Of a stretch of 64,000 nt of DNA, positions 18,323-29,207 are shown piece after piece (position 1 is the stretch's first letter; the number at the start of each line of letters is the position of its first letter). The stretch spans positions 42,704-106,703 of the forward strand of contig LFMX01000007.1 of NCBI GenBank assembly GCA_001184405.1. The letters are read 5' to 3'. The stretch comes from Candidatus Burkholderia humilis (GTDB lineage Bacteria > Pseudomonadota > Gammaproteobacteria > Burkholderiales > Burkholderiaceae). The notes beneath the pieces are model-generated. The model made no database searches. It was not told where the DNA came from and saw only the letters and a program-made list of their open reading frames with translations. The translations under genes were made by a program, and so were the position numbers.

Positions 18323-18739
18323 GGTTGGCGGGGCCGGGGCCGATGGCGGTTCGGCCTTGGTTCGTTGTCTGCGGTTCCAATGCGGTCGTGGAGCGAACCC
18401 TTGCAAAGAGGCCACTTTGCGTGCGGCCGCGAGAACACCTGAATAACCCCCGTCTGCCGGATCACGAGTGTGCGCGGCGTTGATCGAACATGTTCGCTTT
18501 TCGGGTATTTGACGTCTATAACGTTTCGTTAAGAGAGGGCGGGAGAAATGCATAACGCCGGAAGCGGTTGGGGCGTGAAACGATAGTCCTAAGGAGAAGA
18601 GTTTTGCACACCTCACATTCTGTTTGCTTCTGGACTGCCTACTTAGTTGTAGGACTTCTCTGCTCCTTGTTGTTTCAGTCGGCGACAGCGCAGCAAGCAG
18701 GTTCATTAAGCTCTGCAGCGATACGCTGCCGCGATCAGA
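18323..18739 (+). other. Intergenic region with a truncated exported-protein start
   Basis: The perfect palindrome CGAACATGTTCG lies at 18,485-18,496. At 18,591 AAGGAG precedes a TTG (18,604) opening a frame with a classic signal peptide (hydrophobic AYLVVGLLCSLLFQ, cleavage-like SATAQQ). That frame loses coherence at about 18,735, where the opposite-strand egtB ends. I read this as the 5' end of a secreted-protein gene cut off by a rearrangement. The palindrome may be an operator. Family unknown. Confidence 0.35.
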
Positions 18740-20035
18740 TCACACACCCTCACTCCCCACACACCGAAACCCCACATAAACATACTGATAATGCCCCTGA
18801 AACCAATTCCTGAAACTCGGCCTCAACATACAAGCTGCCGTTCTCGGTGAACCACCCTTGATAACAAAGTGCTTCCCATCAAAAAAATTAGCTGAATAGC
18901 CGAGATAAAACGGAAACGCCTCAAACCCTTCCAACGGCCCAAAGGCCGTATAAGTCCACTCCCACCCATTCCCAAACTGCCCCTCCACACCGAACGCGCT
19001 GCGATTATCCGGATGCGCTTGCACCGGCGACGGATCCCATCGGCGGAAATCGAAGTTGCCTTCCGCGACATGCGGCACGCCCGTCGCGGCGCGTTGCCAT
19101 TGCGCTTCGGTCGGCAACGCCTTGCCCGCCCAGCGCGCATAAGCGCTCGCTTCCGCATAACTCACATACGCGGGCCAATCGAGCGGCAAGTCGATTTCAT
19201 TGAACATCGTGCGCAGTTTCCAGCCGCCTTCGCCGGGCACCCAGAACGCCGGATGCGCAATGCGTTCCGCTTCTTTCCACTGCCAATCCGTATTTGTCCA
19301 GAAATCGCGGTTCCAATAGCCGCCCGCATCGATGAAACGCAGGTAATCGCCGTTCGTCACCATATACCGGTCGATCTCGAACGCCGGCACATCCACGCGC
19401 ATCTCGCCGTACTCGTTATCCCAGCCGAACACGCCGCTTTCGCGCGTGAGACCGAGCGTGACTTCGCCCGCCGGCACATGCATCGATTCATGCGCGAGCG
19501 TTTGTTCAGACGAATGTTGCGACGCTGCATCGGATGGAGAGATTTTTCTATCGACCGGCAATTGATGCAGCATGTACGCGAGCGTTTCCGCATGCATCAG
19601 CCGATGTTCGATCGCCACCTCGAGCAACTGCGCGGACGATTCATCAGGAGAAACGGGATTCGCCGCGAGTTGGATCGGATCGAACGCGGCATCGATTTGC
19701 GAGCGCACCGCTTCCTTATACGCATGCACCTGATCAAGCGTCGGCCAGTCGGACGGCTGATCGGTGGGCAGACCGCCATCGACAGGATCGATACCGAATG
19801 CGAAGAGCTGATCGTAAGCGTCGTTGGGACTGGGCAAATCGAACAGGCGCTTGTCGAAGAGATTGCGATCGAACGCTTCGAGATGCCCGATATAAAACAC
19901 GATGCGGTGACGTTCCGCAATCGGCCTGTCGTACAGGTGTTCCGGCTTGACGATGCCGAAGAGCTCGTCAGTGACGCGGTGCGCCTCGGCAAGGCGCTCC
20001 AGCAGCGGATGACGCAGGGAAGGCTCGCGATTCAT
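18740..20035 (-). CDS. egtB: EgtB-like nonheme-iron enzyme (DinB + FGE-sulfatase domains)
   Basis: EgtB-type enzymes are iron-dependent sulfoxide synthases that join cysteine or glutathione to trimethylhistidine in ergothioneine biosynthesis. The 431-residue protein has an N-terminal DinB-like domain with the iron ligands visible as H51 (YIGHLEAF), H144 and H148 in HxxxHxE (EHRLMHAE). A C-terminal formylglycine-generating-enzyme-like domain follows (GYWNRDFWTNTDWQW, FGNGWEWTYTAFGP, and the end KGGSPRTAACMLRPSFRNW with VGFRC). Length is normal. Start chosen at 20,035. No egtD methyltransferase is adjacent, so a related role such as selenoneine synthesis (SenA type) cannot be excluded. Confidence 0.75.
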   Translation of the reverse strand: MNREPSLRHPLLERLAEAHRVTDELFGIVKPEHLYDRPIAERHRIVFYIGHLEAFDRNLFDKRLFDLPSPNDAYDQLFAFGIDPVDGGLPTDQPSDWPTLDQVHAYKEAVRSQIDAAFDPIQLAANPVSPDESSAQLLEVAIEHRLMHAETLAYMLHQLPVDRKISPSDAASQHSSEQTLAHESMHVPAGEVTLGLTRESGVFGWDNEYGEMRVDVPAFEIDRYMVTNGDYLRFIDAGGYWNRDFWTNTDWQWKEAERIAHPAFWVPGEGGWKLRTMFNEIDLPLDWPAYVSYAEASAYARWAGKALPTEAQWQRAATGVPHVAEGNFDFRRWDPSPVQAHPDNRSAFGVEGQFGNGWEWTYTAFGPLEGFEAFPFYLGYSANFFDGKHFVIKGGSPRTAACMLRPSFRNWFQGHYQYVYVGFRCVGSEGV

Positions 20036-20173
20036 GTCGCTTAATCTCCGTGACAGGCGTGGGACCGGACAAAAGAGACTAAACCGTAGCGAACGGTGTG
20101 CCAACCGAATTATCTCGCCGTTTTATTCCGGCCGGCGCAACAATCGTGAGCGATGCCGCGCCGGCCAAGGCGT

Positions 20174-20884
20174 TCAGACGCTGCGCAAGCCGTCGAAATC
20201 GCAGATACGGATCGACTTGCCTTGCGCTTCGATCAGCCCGAGCTTGTCGAAGCACGACAGCGTGCGGCTGACGGTTTCGAGCGTCATGCCCAGATAACTG
20301 CCGATATCGTCACGCGTCATGCGCAGCGTGAACTCCGCCGCCGCGTACCCGCGACGCGCGAGCCGCGCCGACAGATCGAGCAACATGCGCGCAACGCGTT
20401 CATCGGCGCGCAACAAGCCGAGCCGCACGATATGACTCGATTCGCGATTGATCGCCTGACTCATCATGCGGAACATGCGCTTTTGCAGCGCATCGGATTC
20501 GCGGCACACGCGTTCGAACAACGCATACGGCACAACGCATACCGAACTGTCTTCGAGCGCCACGGCATCGCACTGATACTCGCCGTGCCCGATGCCGTCG
20601 AGCCCGAGCGCATCGCCCGCCAGCAACAGGCCGGTGATCTGCTCGCGGCCGCAATCGTGCGTGGCCACGGTCTTGATCGAGCCGGAACGCACCGCGTAAA
20701 GCGCGTTGAATTCATCGCCGGAACGGAACAGCGTGTCGCCGCGCTTGACGGGGCGCGTGATCGAAATCACGTGCTCGAGCTTGGCGACATCGTTCGCGCA
20801 AAGTCCTTCCGGAACGCAGAGATGACACATGGCGCAACTCGAACAATGGGCTCCTGTGCGCCGGATACGAGAAAGATCAGACAT
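20174..20884 (-). CDS. fnr: FNR-type oxygen-sensing transcriptional regulator
   Basis: A Crp/Fnr family regulator of about 236 residues. The N-terminus has four cysteines (HCSSCAMCHLC, residues 14, 17, 20, 23); C14-x2-C17-x5-C23 is the spacing of the FNR [4Fe-4S] cluster. A further cysteine in GEYQCDAVAL corresponds to the fourth ligand. The cyclic-nucleotide-like domain is followed by the helix-turn-helix MTRDDIGSYLGMTLETVSRT. It should activate anaerobic or microaerobic genes when oxygen is low. The universal stress gene upstream is a typical FNR/ANR target in beta-proteobacteria. Intact. Confidence 0.9.
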   Translation of the reverse strand: MSDLSRIRRTGAHCSSCAMCHLCVPEGLCANDVAKLEHVISITRPVKRGDTLFRSGDEFNALYAVRSGSIKTVATHDCGREQITGLLLAGDALGLDGIGHGEYQCDAVALEDSSVCVVPYALFERVCRESDALQKRMFRMMSQAINRESSHIVRLGLLRADERVARMLLDLSARLARRGYAAAEFTLRMTRDDIGSYLGMTLETVSRTLSCFDKLGLIEAQGKSIRICDFDGLRSV

Positions 20885-20982
20885 GGCGAGCCTTTCTTTT
20901 GACCAATGACAAGGCATTGTCCCACAGCCAATCTTTCCGAAAGCGCGAGAAAATGCCGCGCCCTGCTGGCAGAAATGACGTG

Positions 20983-21447
20983 TTATGCGTCGTCAGGCGC
21001 GCTGGCGGCGGTCGGGATCAGCAGCACGGGAACGGTCGCTTGCCGCAGGCATCGTTCGGCGACGCTGCCGAGAATTAGCCGCTGAAAGCCCTTGCGTCCG
21101 TGCGTGCCCATGACGAGCAGATCGGCGTCGAAGTTCTTGGCGACGAGCGTGATGAGCGAAGCGACGTCATCGCTCGCGGTAGCTTCGACCGTGACGACTT
21201 CGCCGGTGATGTCGCACGCCTTCATGGCGTCGGCGGCTTCCGTCGCGAGCGATGCGCCTTGCTGCATCAGGCTCGTGTGGAGCGTGGAGGGATCGTAGCC
21301 GGGCACATCAAGATACATCGGACCGCTTTCGACGACGTAATACGGCTGCATGACCGCGCCGTGCGTCACAGCAAGTTCGATGGCCGATTCGAACGCGCGT
21401 TGCGAAGTGCGGCTACCGTCGATGGCGACGAGGATGCGTTTGAACAT
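20983..21447 (-). CDS. Universal stress protein UspA family
   Basis: A 154-residue single-domain Usp. It begins MFKRILVAIDGSRTSQRAFE and ends with the ATP-binding pattern G-2x-G-9x-G(S/T): MGTHGRKGFQRLILGSVAER (about 119-138). AGGAG stands 8 bp before the ATG. It lies upstream of fnr on the same strand, with 98 bp between them. Such proteins are often induced under oxygen limitation; that link is inferred here. Intact. Confidence 0.9.
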   Translation of the reverse strand: MFKRILVAIDGSRTSQRAFESAIELAVTHGAVMQPYYVVESGPMYLDVPGYDPSTLHTSLMQQGASLATEAADAMKACDITGEVVTVEATASDDVASLITLVAKNFDADLLVMGTHGRKGFQRLILGSVAERCLRQATVPVLLIPTAASAPDDA

Positions 21448-21660
21448 GGCGTTTCTCCTTTTCGACTGATTCGACCTGATCGTAAGTTCGAGCTGTAAAA
21501 AGACGCGTTCTCTGTAATGACAGAATAGCGGAGCCGTATCGCGCAATTCGTGCAATGAGTCGATTCGACGCAGCGCAGCACGTACAATTCCTCTTTCCGC
21601 CCATCAGCATCTGCTTAAAAACGGCCGGCGCGTCGATTCCTCAGCACTTTTCCAGCCAGC

Positions 21661-23255
21661 ATGTCGACCACGACCCCGCCGCAAAGTCCGCAGCCCGCCC
21701 ATCAAACGCTCGCCTTCCGAACCGCGTTCTACGCGATGCTCGGCATCGGCCTCGTCAATATGCTCGTCGCGCTGGATCAGACGGTGGTGAGCATGGCGCT
21801 GCCGTCGATCGTCGCGGAACTGCACGGCTTCGAGTTCTACGCGTGGATTGCGAGCGCGTACTTGCTGGCGTCGGTGGTGACGGTGCCGGTGTTCGGGCGG
21901 CTCGGCGATTATTTCGGGCGCAAGCCCTTCGTGATCGCGGCGGTGATCACGTTCACGGTGGCGTCGGTGTTATGCGGCCTTGCGCCGAACATGCTGTTTC
22001 TGGCGCTCGCGCGCGGTCTGCAAGGCATCGGCGGCGGGATGATGGTCGGCACGGCATTCGCCGCGATTCCCGATCTCTTTCCCGATCCGCGCACCCGCGT
22101 GCGCTGGCAGGTGGTGCTGGCCGCGACGTATGGCATCGGCACGGCGGCGGGGCCGTCGCTCGGCGGCTGGATGAGTCAGCACTGGGGCTGGCGCTCGACA
22201 TTCCTCGTCAACCTGCCGGTCGGCGCGGCGGCGCTGTATTTCATCTGGATGCATCTGCCGAATCTGCATCGGCCACGCGCGGGCGGCGTGAAGATCGATT
22301 GGCTCGACGAGACGCTCGTCGCCGTGGTGCGGCGGCTTTCAGGCGCTCATCGAAGCGCTGCCGCAGGACGGTCTGACAACCGCCAATCTCGTGCTCGGCG
22401 CGGCGGTGATCGTCGCGGCGCTGGTGCTGTATGCGTGCGAGCGGTGCGCGCCGCATCCCATCATTCCGCTCGATCTTTTTCGCGATCCGCAACTCGTCAC
22501 GCTGTTCACGCTGTCGTTTCTGGCCGGTTTCGTGATGTTCTCGCTGATCTTCTTCGCGCCGCTTTTGCTGCAGGGCGGCTTTTGGCCTGTCGCCGCAGGC
22601 CGCGGGGCTGCTCGCCATGCCGATTACCGCGTGCATCGCGCTGGGGAGCTTTATCAATACGCGCATCGTCATTCATTTGAAGAAGCCGACCATGATTCTC
22701 TCGATCGGCTTCACGCTGCTGCTGTCGTCCGCCGGGCTGTCGTTCGTGCGCACTGCGACGCCGCATCTTTGGGTGGCGATTGCGATGGGCGCGACCGGCA
22801 TCGGACTCGGCTTCATCCTGAACAACGTGAATATTTTCGGGCAGGAGATCGCGGGGCGCGAGCGCTTCGGCATCACGACCGCCTTGCTGCAATCCACGCG
22901 CATGGTCGGCGGAATGCTCGGCACGAGTATTGTCGGGACGATCGTCGCGCGCACGATCAGCGTGCTCGGCGCGCCGGTGTCGGCGCAATGGCTACCGCGT
23001 TTCGACGATCCGCGCATTCTCGTCGATGAAGCTCTGCGCGACACGCTGCTCGGCGATCTCGGCCACGCCGGGCTCGATGCCTCCGCACTTTTCGACGCCG
23101 CCCGCGACGCGCTCGTGCAGTCGATTCATATCGGCACGATGCTGACGGCCGTCGCCGCGCTGGTGGCGGCGCTGCTGGCGCGGCGCATCGCGCATATCAC
23201 GTTTCGGAAGGTGGGCACGTCTGCGGTGAAGCCCGAAGGACCGCCGGCGCATTGA
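21661..23255 (+). pseudogene. DHA2/EmrB-type MFS drug efflux pump, two frameshifts
   Basis: A 14-segment multidrug transporter of the EmrB/QacA group. Motif A-like GRLGDYFGRKPFVIA and the motif C-like GIGTAAGPSLGGWMSQHWGW are clear in the first frame. The frame breaks near 22,325 and again near 22,590, after which LLAMPITACIALGSFIN and QSTRMVGGMLGTSIVGTIVA continue to the end. All three pieces together give the usual length of about 530 residues. It is not next to a membrane-fusion or TetR gene, so the substrate is unknown. Inactive as it stands. Confidence 0.85.
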
Positions 23256-23468
23256 GGGCGCGTGCTTTTGACGTGGGTTCAACGACCGCGCACTGCGTTT
23301 GCTAAGGTCCGCTTTGTCGCGTTCGCATGGAACGCTTGCGCGCTAAGCGAGTCAGTCGGCTTGTGATGCCTACGCGCCCGGCGAAGCGTTCCGGCACGCA
23401 CGATGCATCCGCCGCGGTTGCACGTCCACTCGCGCGCTATCCGCGAGACCACACGAGAAGGAGCTGAC

Positions 23469-25042
<1,574 letters not shown>

Positions 25043-25084
25043 AATATCTGCCCGACACACCGTTCAATTCTGGAGACACCCTGC

Positions 25085-26023
25085 ATGACGCCCACCGACC
25101 GACGTTATCCCGATCCCGCCATTCGTGTGCTCGATCCGCGCTTCAATGCGTTGCGGATTGCATCGGCGTCGGTGGAGTGCTTGTATCAGGGCGCGCGATG
25201 GTCGGAAGGGCCGGTGTGGTTTGGTGATGGCCGCTATCTTTTGTGGAGCGATATCCCAAACGACCGCATCCTGCGATGGGACGAGGAAAGCGGTCAGGTC
25301 GGCGTGTTTCGCAAGTCGTCGAACAATGCGAACGGCAACACGCGCGATCGCGAAGGGCGGCTCGTGACGTGCGAGCATTTGACGCGACGCGTGACGCGCA
25401 CGGAGTACGACGGTTCCATCACCGTGATCGCCGATCAGTTCGATGGTAAGGCTTTTAATTCGCCGAACGATGTCGTCGTGAAATCGGATGGCTCCATTTG
25501 GTTCACGGATCCGACGTTCGGTATAGATGGCTTTTATGAAGGCGAGAAGCAAACGCCGCAGTTGAAGCCGTGTGTGTATCGCGTGGATGGGCAAACGGGC
25601 GAGATCAGCGTGATGATCGATGATTTCGTCGGCCCGAACGGACTCGCGTTTTCGCCGGATGAGTCCGTGCTTTATGTGGTGGAGTCACGCTCCGCGCCGC
25701 GCACGATCTGGGCGTTCGATGTGCTCGATGACGGGCGCCGGTTGGGCGAAAGGCGGTTGGTGATCGATGCAGGGCAGGGCACGCCGGATGGCTTTCGCAT
25801 CGATATTCACGGTAATTTGTGGTGCGGCTGGGGTATGGGCGACGCGGAGCTCGATGGCGTGCGCGTTTTTACGCCGCAAGGGGAAGCGATCGGCCATATC
25901 GATCTGCCTGAACGATGCGCGAATGTTTGCTTTGGAGGGAGGCATCGGAATCGGTTGTTTATGGCGGCGAGTCATGGGCTTTATGCGCTCTACGTTAATA
26001 CGCAGGGGATCAAAGGCGGCTAA
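25085..26023 (+). CDS. SMP-30/gluconolactonase family sugar lactonase
   Basis: An intact 312-residue six-bladed beta-propeller of the SMP-30/gluconolaconase/LRE type. The metal-ligand signature regions are present: WSEGPVWFGDGRYLLWSDIP near the N-terminus, KAFNSPNDVVVKSDGSIWFT, and FVGPNGLAFSPDESVLYVVE. These enzymes hydrolyse sugar lactones in oxidative pathways, which fits the upstream semialdehyde dehydrogenase 42 bp away. Its 3' end overlaps the convergent GNAT gene by 4 bp. Substrate not determinable. Confidence 0.85.
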   Translation: MTPTDRRYPDPAIRVLDPRFNALRIASASVECLYQGARWSEGPVWFGDGRYLLWSDIPNDRILRWDEESGQVGVFRKSSNNANGNTRDREGRLVTCEHLTRRVTRTEYDGSITVIADQFDGKAFNSPNDVVVKSDGSIWFTDPTFGIDGFYEGEKQTPQLKPCVYRVDGQTGEISVMIDDFVGPNGLAFSPDESVLYVVESRSAPRTIWAFDVLDDGRRLGERRLVIDAGQGTPDGFRIDIHGNLWCGWGMGDAELDGVRVFTPQGEAIGHIDLPERCANVCFGGRHRNRLFMAASHGLYALYVNTQGIKGG

Positions 26024-26427
26024 CCCCTTTCCATCACCCGCTCGGGATTTCCCAACGGCCCAAACCCAAACCGCTCATAAAGCCCATGCGCCGTTGATGT
26101 CACCAGCATCATCCGGCGCAGCCCTTGCAAATCAGGATGCGCCAACACGCACTCCATCATCCAATTGCCAAGCCCCACGCCCTGATACTCCGCCAGCACA
26201 AACATATCAGCAAGATAAGCAAAGGTCGCCGTATCCGTAATCATGCGCGCATAGCCGATTTGCTCATCGCAATGAAAGAACCCGAACGCCAGCGAATGCC
26301 GCGCCGCGCGCTCGACTTTCTCACGCGAAATGCCCGGCGACCAATAAGCCACTTCACTCAAATAACGATGCACGACATCGAACTGAAACTGTTCGATGTC
26401 GGTCGTCAAACGATAATCCTCTCGCAT
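26020..26427 (-). CDS. GNAT family N-acetyltransferase
   Basis: A 135-residue protein with the acetyl-CoA binding motif A in FVLAEYQGVGLGNWMMECVL (Q-x-x-G-x-G pattern at about residues 80-86) and a C-terminal YERFGFGPL typical of the fold. Acceptor unknown. The family includes many small housekeeping acetyltransferases. It converges on the lactonase gene and is intact. Confidence 0.8.
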   Translation of the reverse strand: MREDYRLTTDIEQFQFDVVHRYLSEVAYWSPGISREKVERAARHSLAFGFFHCDEQIGYARMITDTATFAYLADMFVLAEYQGVGLGNWMMECVLAHPDLQGLRRMMLVTSTAHGLYERFGFGPLGNPERVMERG

Positions 26428-26479
26428 CCACTACATCGCGCATCTCCTCGCTCAAATCTAGGCGATAAGCATAAGCGAT

Positions 26480-27094
26480 TCAATGCACCTTGTAGATACG
26501 TCCCGTCTCCGCTTCCACACTGCGTGCTCTTCCACACTGCGTGCTATAAGCCAGCGCCACGCGCGCGCCACTCGCCGCTTCAAACCCCCTGAAATAAGGC
26601 CCAAAACTCTCGCGCGCTTCTTCAAGCATCGTCGGACTGACGGCGTTGATACGCAATCCGCGCGGCAATTCAATCGCCGCGCCGCACACAAAGCCTTCGA
26701 TCGCGCCATTCACCGCGGCCGCGCTCACGCCCTGCAAAATCGGCGCTTCGCCCACGATACCGCTCGTCAACGTGAACGACCCGCCATCGTTCAAATAATC
26801 GCGCGCGGTCAGCACGAGATTGACCTGACCCATTAGCTTGTCGTCGAGACCCTTGCGAAACTGCGCGGTCGTCACGTCAACGAACGGACCAAAATGCACA
26901 TGCCCCGCCGCGGTCACGATCGCATCGACGCGACCGATGCGATCGAACAGACGTTTGATGCTATCCACATCCAGCAGATCGACGCGATGCGCGCCACGCG
27001 TCGCACCGATTTCGATGATCTCGTGCCGCGGCTTCAGTTCCGCGACGATAGGCTTGCCGACCGTGCCGGTCGCACCGATGACAGCGATTTTCAT
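26480..27094 (-). CDS. Short-chain dehydrogenase/reductase
   Basis: A small SDR (204 residues). The nucleotide-binding motif is IAVIGATGTVGKPIV at the N-terminus. Other conserved parts are IVTAAGHVHFGPF (the NNAG equivalent) and FTLTSGIVGEAP followed by AVNGAIEGFVCGAAIELPRG, whose Ser and downstream region take the place of the catalytic segment; the usual YxxxK tyrosine is replaced in this subgroup. The ATG at 27,094 gives the typical start. Near the C-terminus a 17-bp sequence is repeated in tandem (26,512-26,545), adding about six residues before SVEAETGRIYKVH. Probably an NAD(P)-dependent reductase; substrate unknown. Confidence 0.7.
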   Translation of the reverse strand: MKIAVIGATGTVGKPIVAELKPRHEIIEIGATRGAHRVDLLDVDSIKRLFDRIGRVDAIVTAAGHVHFGPFVDVTTAQFRKGLDDKLMGQVNLVLTARDYLNDGGSFTLTSGIVGEAPILQGVSAAAVNGAIEGFVCGAAIELPRGLRINAVSPTMLEEARESFGPYFRGFEAASGARVALAYSTQCGRARSVEAETGRIYKVH

Positions 27095-27178
27095 GAGCGT
27101 GCTCGCTTCGTTTGAGTTGAACGTAGCGATGCATTGTGCGCGCATGTGCTTATCGAAGAAAGCCGCACACGCTTCAAG

Positions 27179-27203
27179 GATTGCAAACCGGCAGTTTGCA
27201 ATC
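27179..27203. terminator. Hairpin downstream of the membrane-protein gene
   Basis: GATTGCAAAC and GTTTGCAATC form perfect 10-bp arms around CGGCA, just past the 3' end of the minus-strand gene at 27,215. There is no strong T-run, so it may be an RNA-stabilising or weak termination structure. Confidence 0.4.
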
Positions 27204-27214
27204 AGCCGCGAGAA

Positions 27215-27649
27215 TCACGCGAGTCGGCGCGGCGGCATCGACGAAAGAAGATAGAGGGATGCCGCGAATTTGCAGACGATGGCCGCGCCGCTGATGACCG
27301 CGCCCGCCGCGAACACGTGCCATTGCAGCGCGAGCGTCGGCGCGACAAACACGACGCTCAGGAAACCGAGCGCGACCGTGAGCCATCGCGCCCATTGCAG
27401 CCGAGATGCCACGCATACGTAAAGCAGGCCGATCAGCACGCGCGATGCGATCACCACTGCAAACGGATGACTCGATGCATCGCCCGGCAAGCCGATGGCA
27501 AGCGCCAGCGCAAACTCTACCCACGACAGCGCATACGCAGCGCCAAGGCACGCGATGGCCGACGTGAAGCGTTGTTCCTGTGCGATCGGGCGGGAAGCGT
27601 CGAGAATTTCGACGTCGTCATAGGTCTCTTGCGCGTGGATCGTACTCAT
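27215..27649 (-). CDS. Hypothetical four-helix inner-membrane protein
   Basis: 144 residues: a short acidic N-terminus (MSTIHAQETYDDVEILDAS) followed by four hydrophobic segments at about 28-50, 55-80, 88-108 and 112-135. GAGG-like sequence stands before the ATG at 27,649. I do not recognise a named domain; the layout resembles small conserved Burkholderia membrane proteins. Nothing in the context gives a function. Confidence 0.6.
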   Translation of the reverse strand: MSTIHAQETYDDVEILDASRPIAQEQRFTSAIACLGAAYALSWVEFALALAIGLPGDASSHPFAVVIASRVLIGLLYVCVASRLQWARWLTVALGFLSVVFVAPTLALQWHVFAAGAVISGAAIVCKFAASLYLLSSMPPRRLA

Positions 27650-27769
27650 CGGCCGTTCCTCTTTATATATTCCTTGGCGGTGCACTTTGCATACGGCGTG
27701 CCAGCCCGCTAACGGCTTTGGAACGCACGTTGCTTTAAAGAAATCGATTCGACTCACAAGGAGCCGACG

Positions 27770-27928
27770 ATGAACGCAACCAAAGAACAGCATCCGCATT
27801 CCGAACGCGACGACGAACAAATCGACAAGAGTGTCGAGGACACGTTTCCCGCAAGCGATCCGCCATCGACGGGTGGCGTGACGCGCATTGAAGACGACGA
27901 TGAAGTCAAACAAGAAAAAGATAAATAG
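27770..27928 (+). CDS. Small acidic conserved protein (52 residues)
   Basis: A short intact gene with AAGGAG 7-8 bp before the ATG. The product is hydrophilic, with the motif VEDTFPASDPPSTGGVTRIE, which I recognise from many short Burkholderiales proteins of unknown role. It is followed by a strong terminator at 27,948. A stress or stationary-phase role is often assumed for such proteins but is not shown here. Confidence 0.7.
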   Translation: MNATKEQHPHSERDDEQIDKSVEDTFPASDPPSTGGVTRIEDDDEVKQEKDK

Positions 27929-27947
27929 AAATCGCGGACGCGAAAAA

Positions 27948-27976
27948 GCCGCGCTTAAGAAATTATTAAGCGCGGC
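27948..27976. terminator. Bidirectional transcription terminator
   Basis: GCCGCGCTTAA/TTAAGCGCGGC form a perfect 11-bp stem around a 7-base loop. It is flanked by A-rich sequence on the left and CTCTTT on the right, so it can serve both the small gene to the left and the minus-strand gene ending at 27,999. Confidence 0.8.
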
Positions 27977-27998
27977 CTCTTTAAAACATCATTAAGAC

Positions 27999-28619
27999 TC
28001 AAGAACGCTCGAGCTCAAACAAACGCGAAGGCCTCAAGTGATTCAGCGCGTAATGCTTGCGGCCGCGCAAAGCATGTCCATGCGCATCGCGTCCTTCAAA
28101 GCACATCTTGTCTTCGACTTCACGCACCGCAGGCGCAACCATGCCGCGATCGATCAAACGATAACCGCGCTCGAGCATCAGCAGCAAACCGTTGCGTCCT
28201 GGACGGCTGTCGAAACCGCCCAGACCATCATCGGGCGTCGGCACATAATTCACCGTCGTCGCGTTCGAATTGATGACCTCGTCCGGCTGACTCGCCAGCA
28301 TCGCTTCTTCGCGCTTGGCTTGAATGCTTTTGCCATCGGCATCGACGGTATCGTCCATTGCACCGTCGTTGACCACATCGATACCGCGCGGCCTGCGCTC
28401 GCGCACGCCTGCCGGTCCCACTTCGAGCATCGCGGAATCCGACATTTCGCCCTTGCGATTCATGGCGTTCGCGCCCGCATGCGCTTCGCCGCCGGCCGCG
28501 GCCTTCTGCGCATCGCTCATCTTGATGTACGCGGTTTCCGCGCCCGGCGTCTTGACCGGGCTGTCCGCGGTGCGCTTTTGTTGCTTATCCTGCGATTCAT
28601 TCGATTCAGCGTTGTTCAT
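27999..28619 (-). CDS. Conserved Burkholderia-type protein, DUF3005-like
   Basis: 206 residues, rich in charged and small residues in the N-terminal half and more ordered at the C-terminus (EVINSNATTVNYVPTPDDGL, then GFDSRPGRNGLLLMLERGYR and CFEGRDAHGHALRGRKHY). I associate this pattern with DUF3005 proteins of Burkholderia, though from memory only. The start at 28,619 (MNNAESNESQ) is preferred over a longer in-frame start because of composition. Function unknown. Intact. Confidence 0.6.
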   Translation of the reverse strand: MNNAESNESQDKQQKRTADSPVKTPGAETAYIKMSDAQKAAAGGEAHAGANAMNRKGEMSDSAMLEVGPAGVRERRPRGIDVVNDGAMDDTVDADGKSIQAKREEAMLASQPDEVINSNATTVNYVPTPDDGLGGFDSRPGRNGLLLMLERGYRLIDRGMVAPAVREVEDKMCFEGRDAHGHALRGRKHYALNHLRPSRLFELERS

Positions 28620-28904
28620 CGCGTTACTCCGATAGGTCGTTCTGAACTGACAAATCACTATGCAAAACTCGTTCCGGCTTTTTGGCGACTGAGCCACAAG
28701 CCTTGTCGCAAGGCCGCATGAAAATCTCACGAAAATTTCGGGACTATTTTTCAACCCAAAGCCGAATTCCTACCAGTATTATTTGGTTCTCGTCGACTGC
28801 AAAGCACAAATCGCGCAACGCGAGCAACACACGAGAGCGCGTGTTTTAGCGGTCGAACATGCACCGAACTACAAACGAGCAGGGCACTTTTGACAGGGTG
28901 ACTC

Positions 28905-29138
28905 ATGCAACACGACGCAGCCTTTTCACATCGAGGCTATCTATTAAACTGCGCGCCGGCACGCGCCGGAGATGGCAGCTTTCAGCCGTATGTGGTGATC
29001 TCGCGAACGAGCGATGGCGAACTCGTCGCGAACCGCTTTTTTCCGACGGACCTGCGTTTTCCCAACGAAGACGATGCAATCGCGCACGCGCGCGACTGGG
29101 CCGTGCGCTGGATCGACGCAAGCAACCGAACCGTATGA
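28905..29138 (+). CDS. Small conserved hypothetical protein (77 residues)
   Basis: A compact soluble protein with a pattern seen in short Burkholderia proteins: a strand-rich start (GYLLNCAPARAGDGSFQPYV), a hinge (VANRFFPTDLRFP) and a helix at the end (EDDAIAHARDWAVRWID). No known function. It stands alone between divergent transcription units. Intact. Confidence 0.6.
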   Translation: MQHDAAFSHRGYLLNCAPARAGDGSFQPYVVISRTSDGELVANRFFPTDLRFPNEDDAIAHARDWAVRWIDASNRTV

Positions 29139-29207
29139 AACCGCGACGACGTCACCGGCGGCAAGTTTGAGCAAAACCGGTTAACCTTAAGCGTTCAATC
29201 GCCGTCC

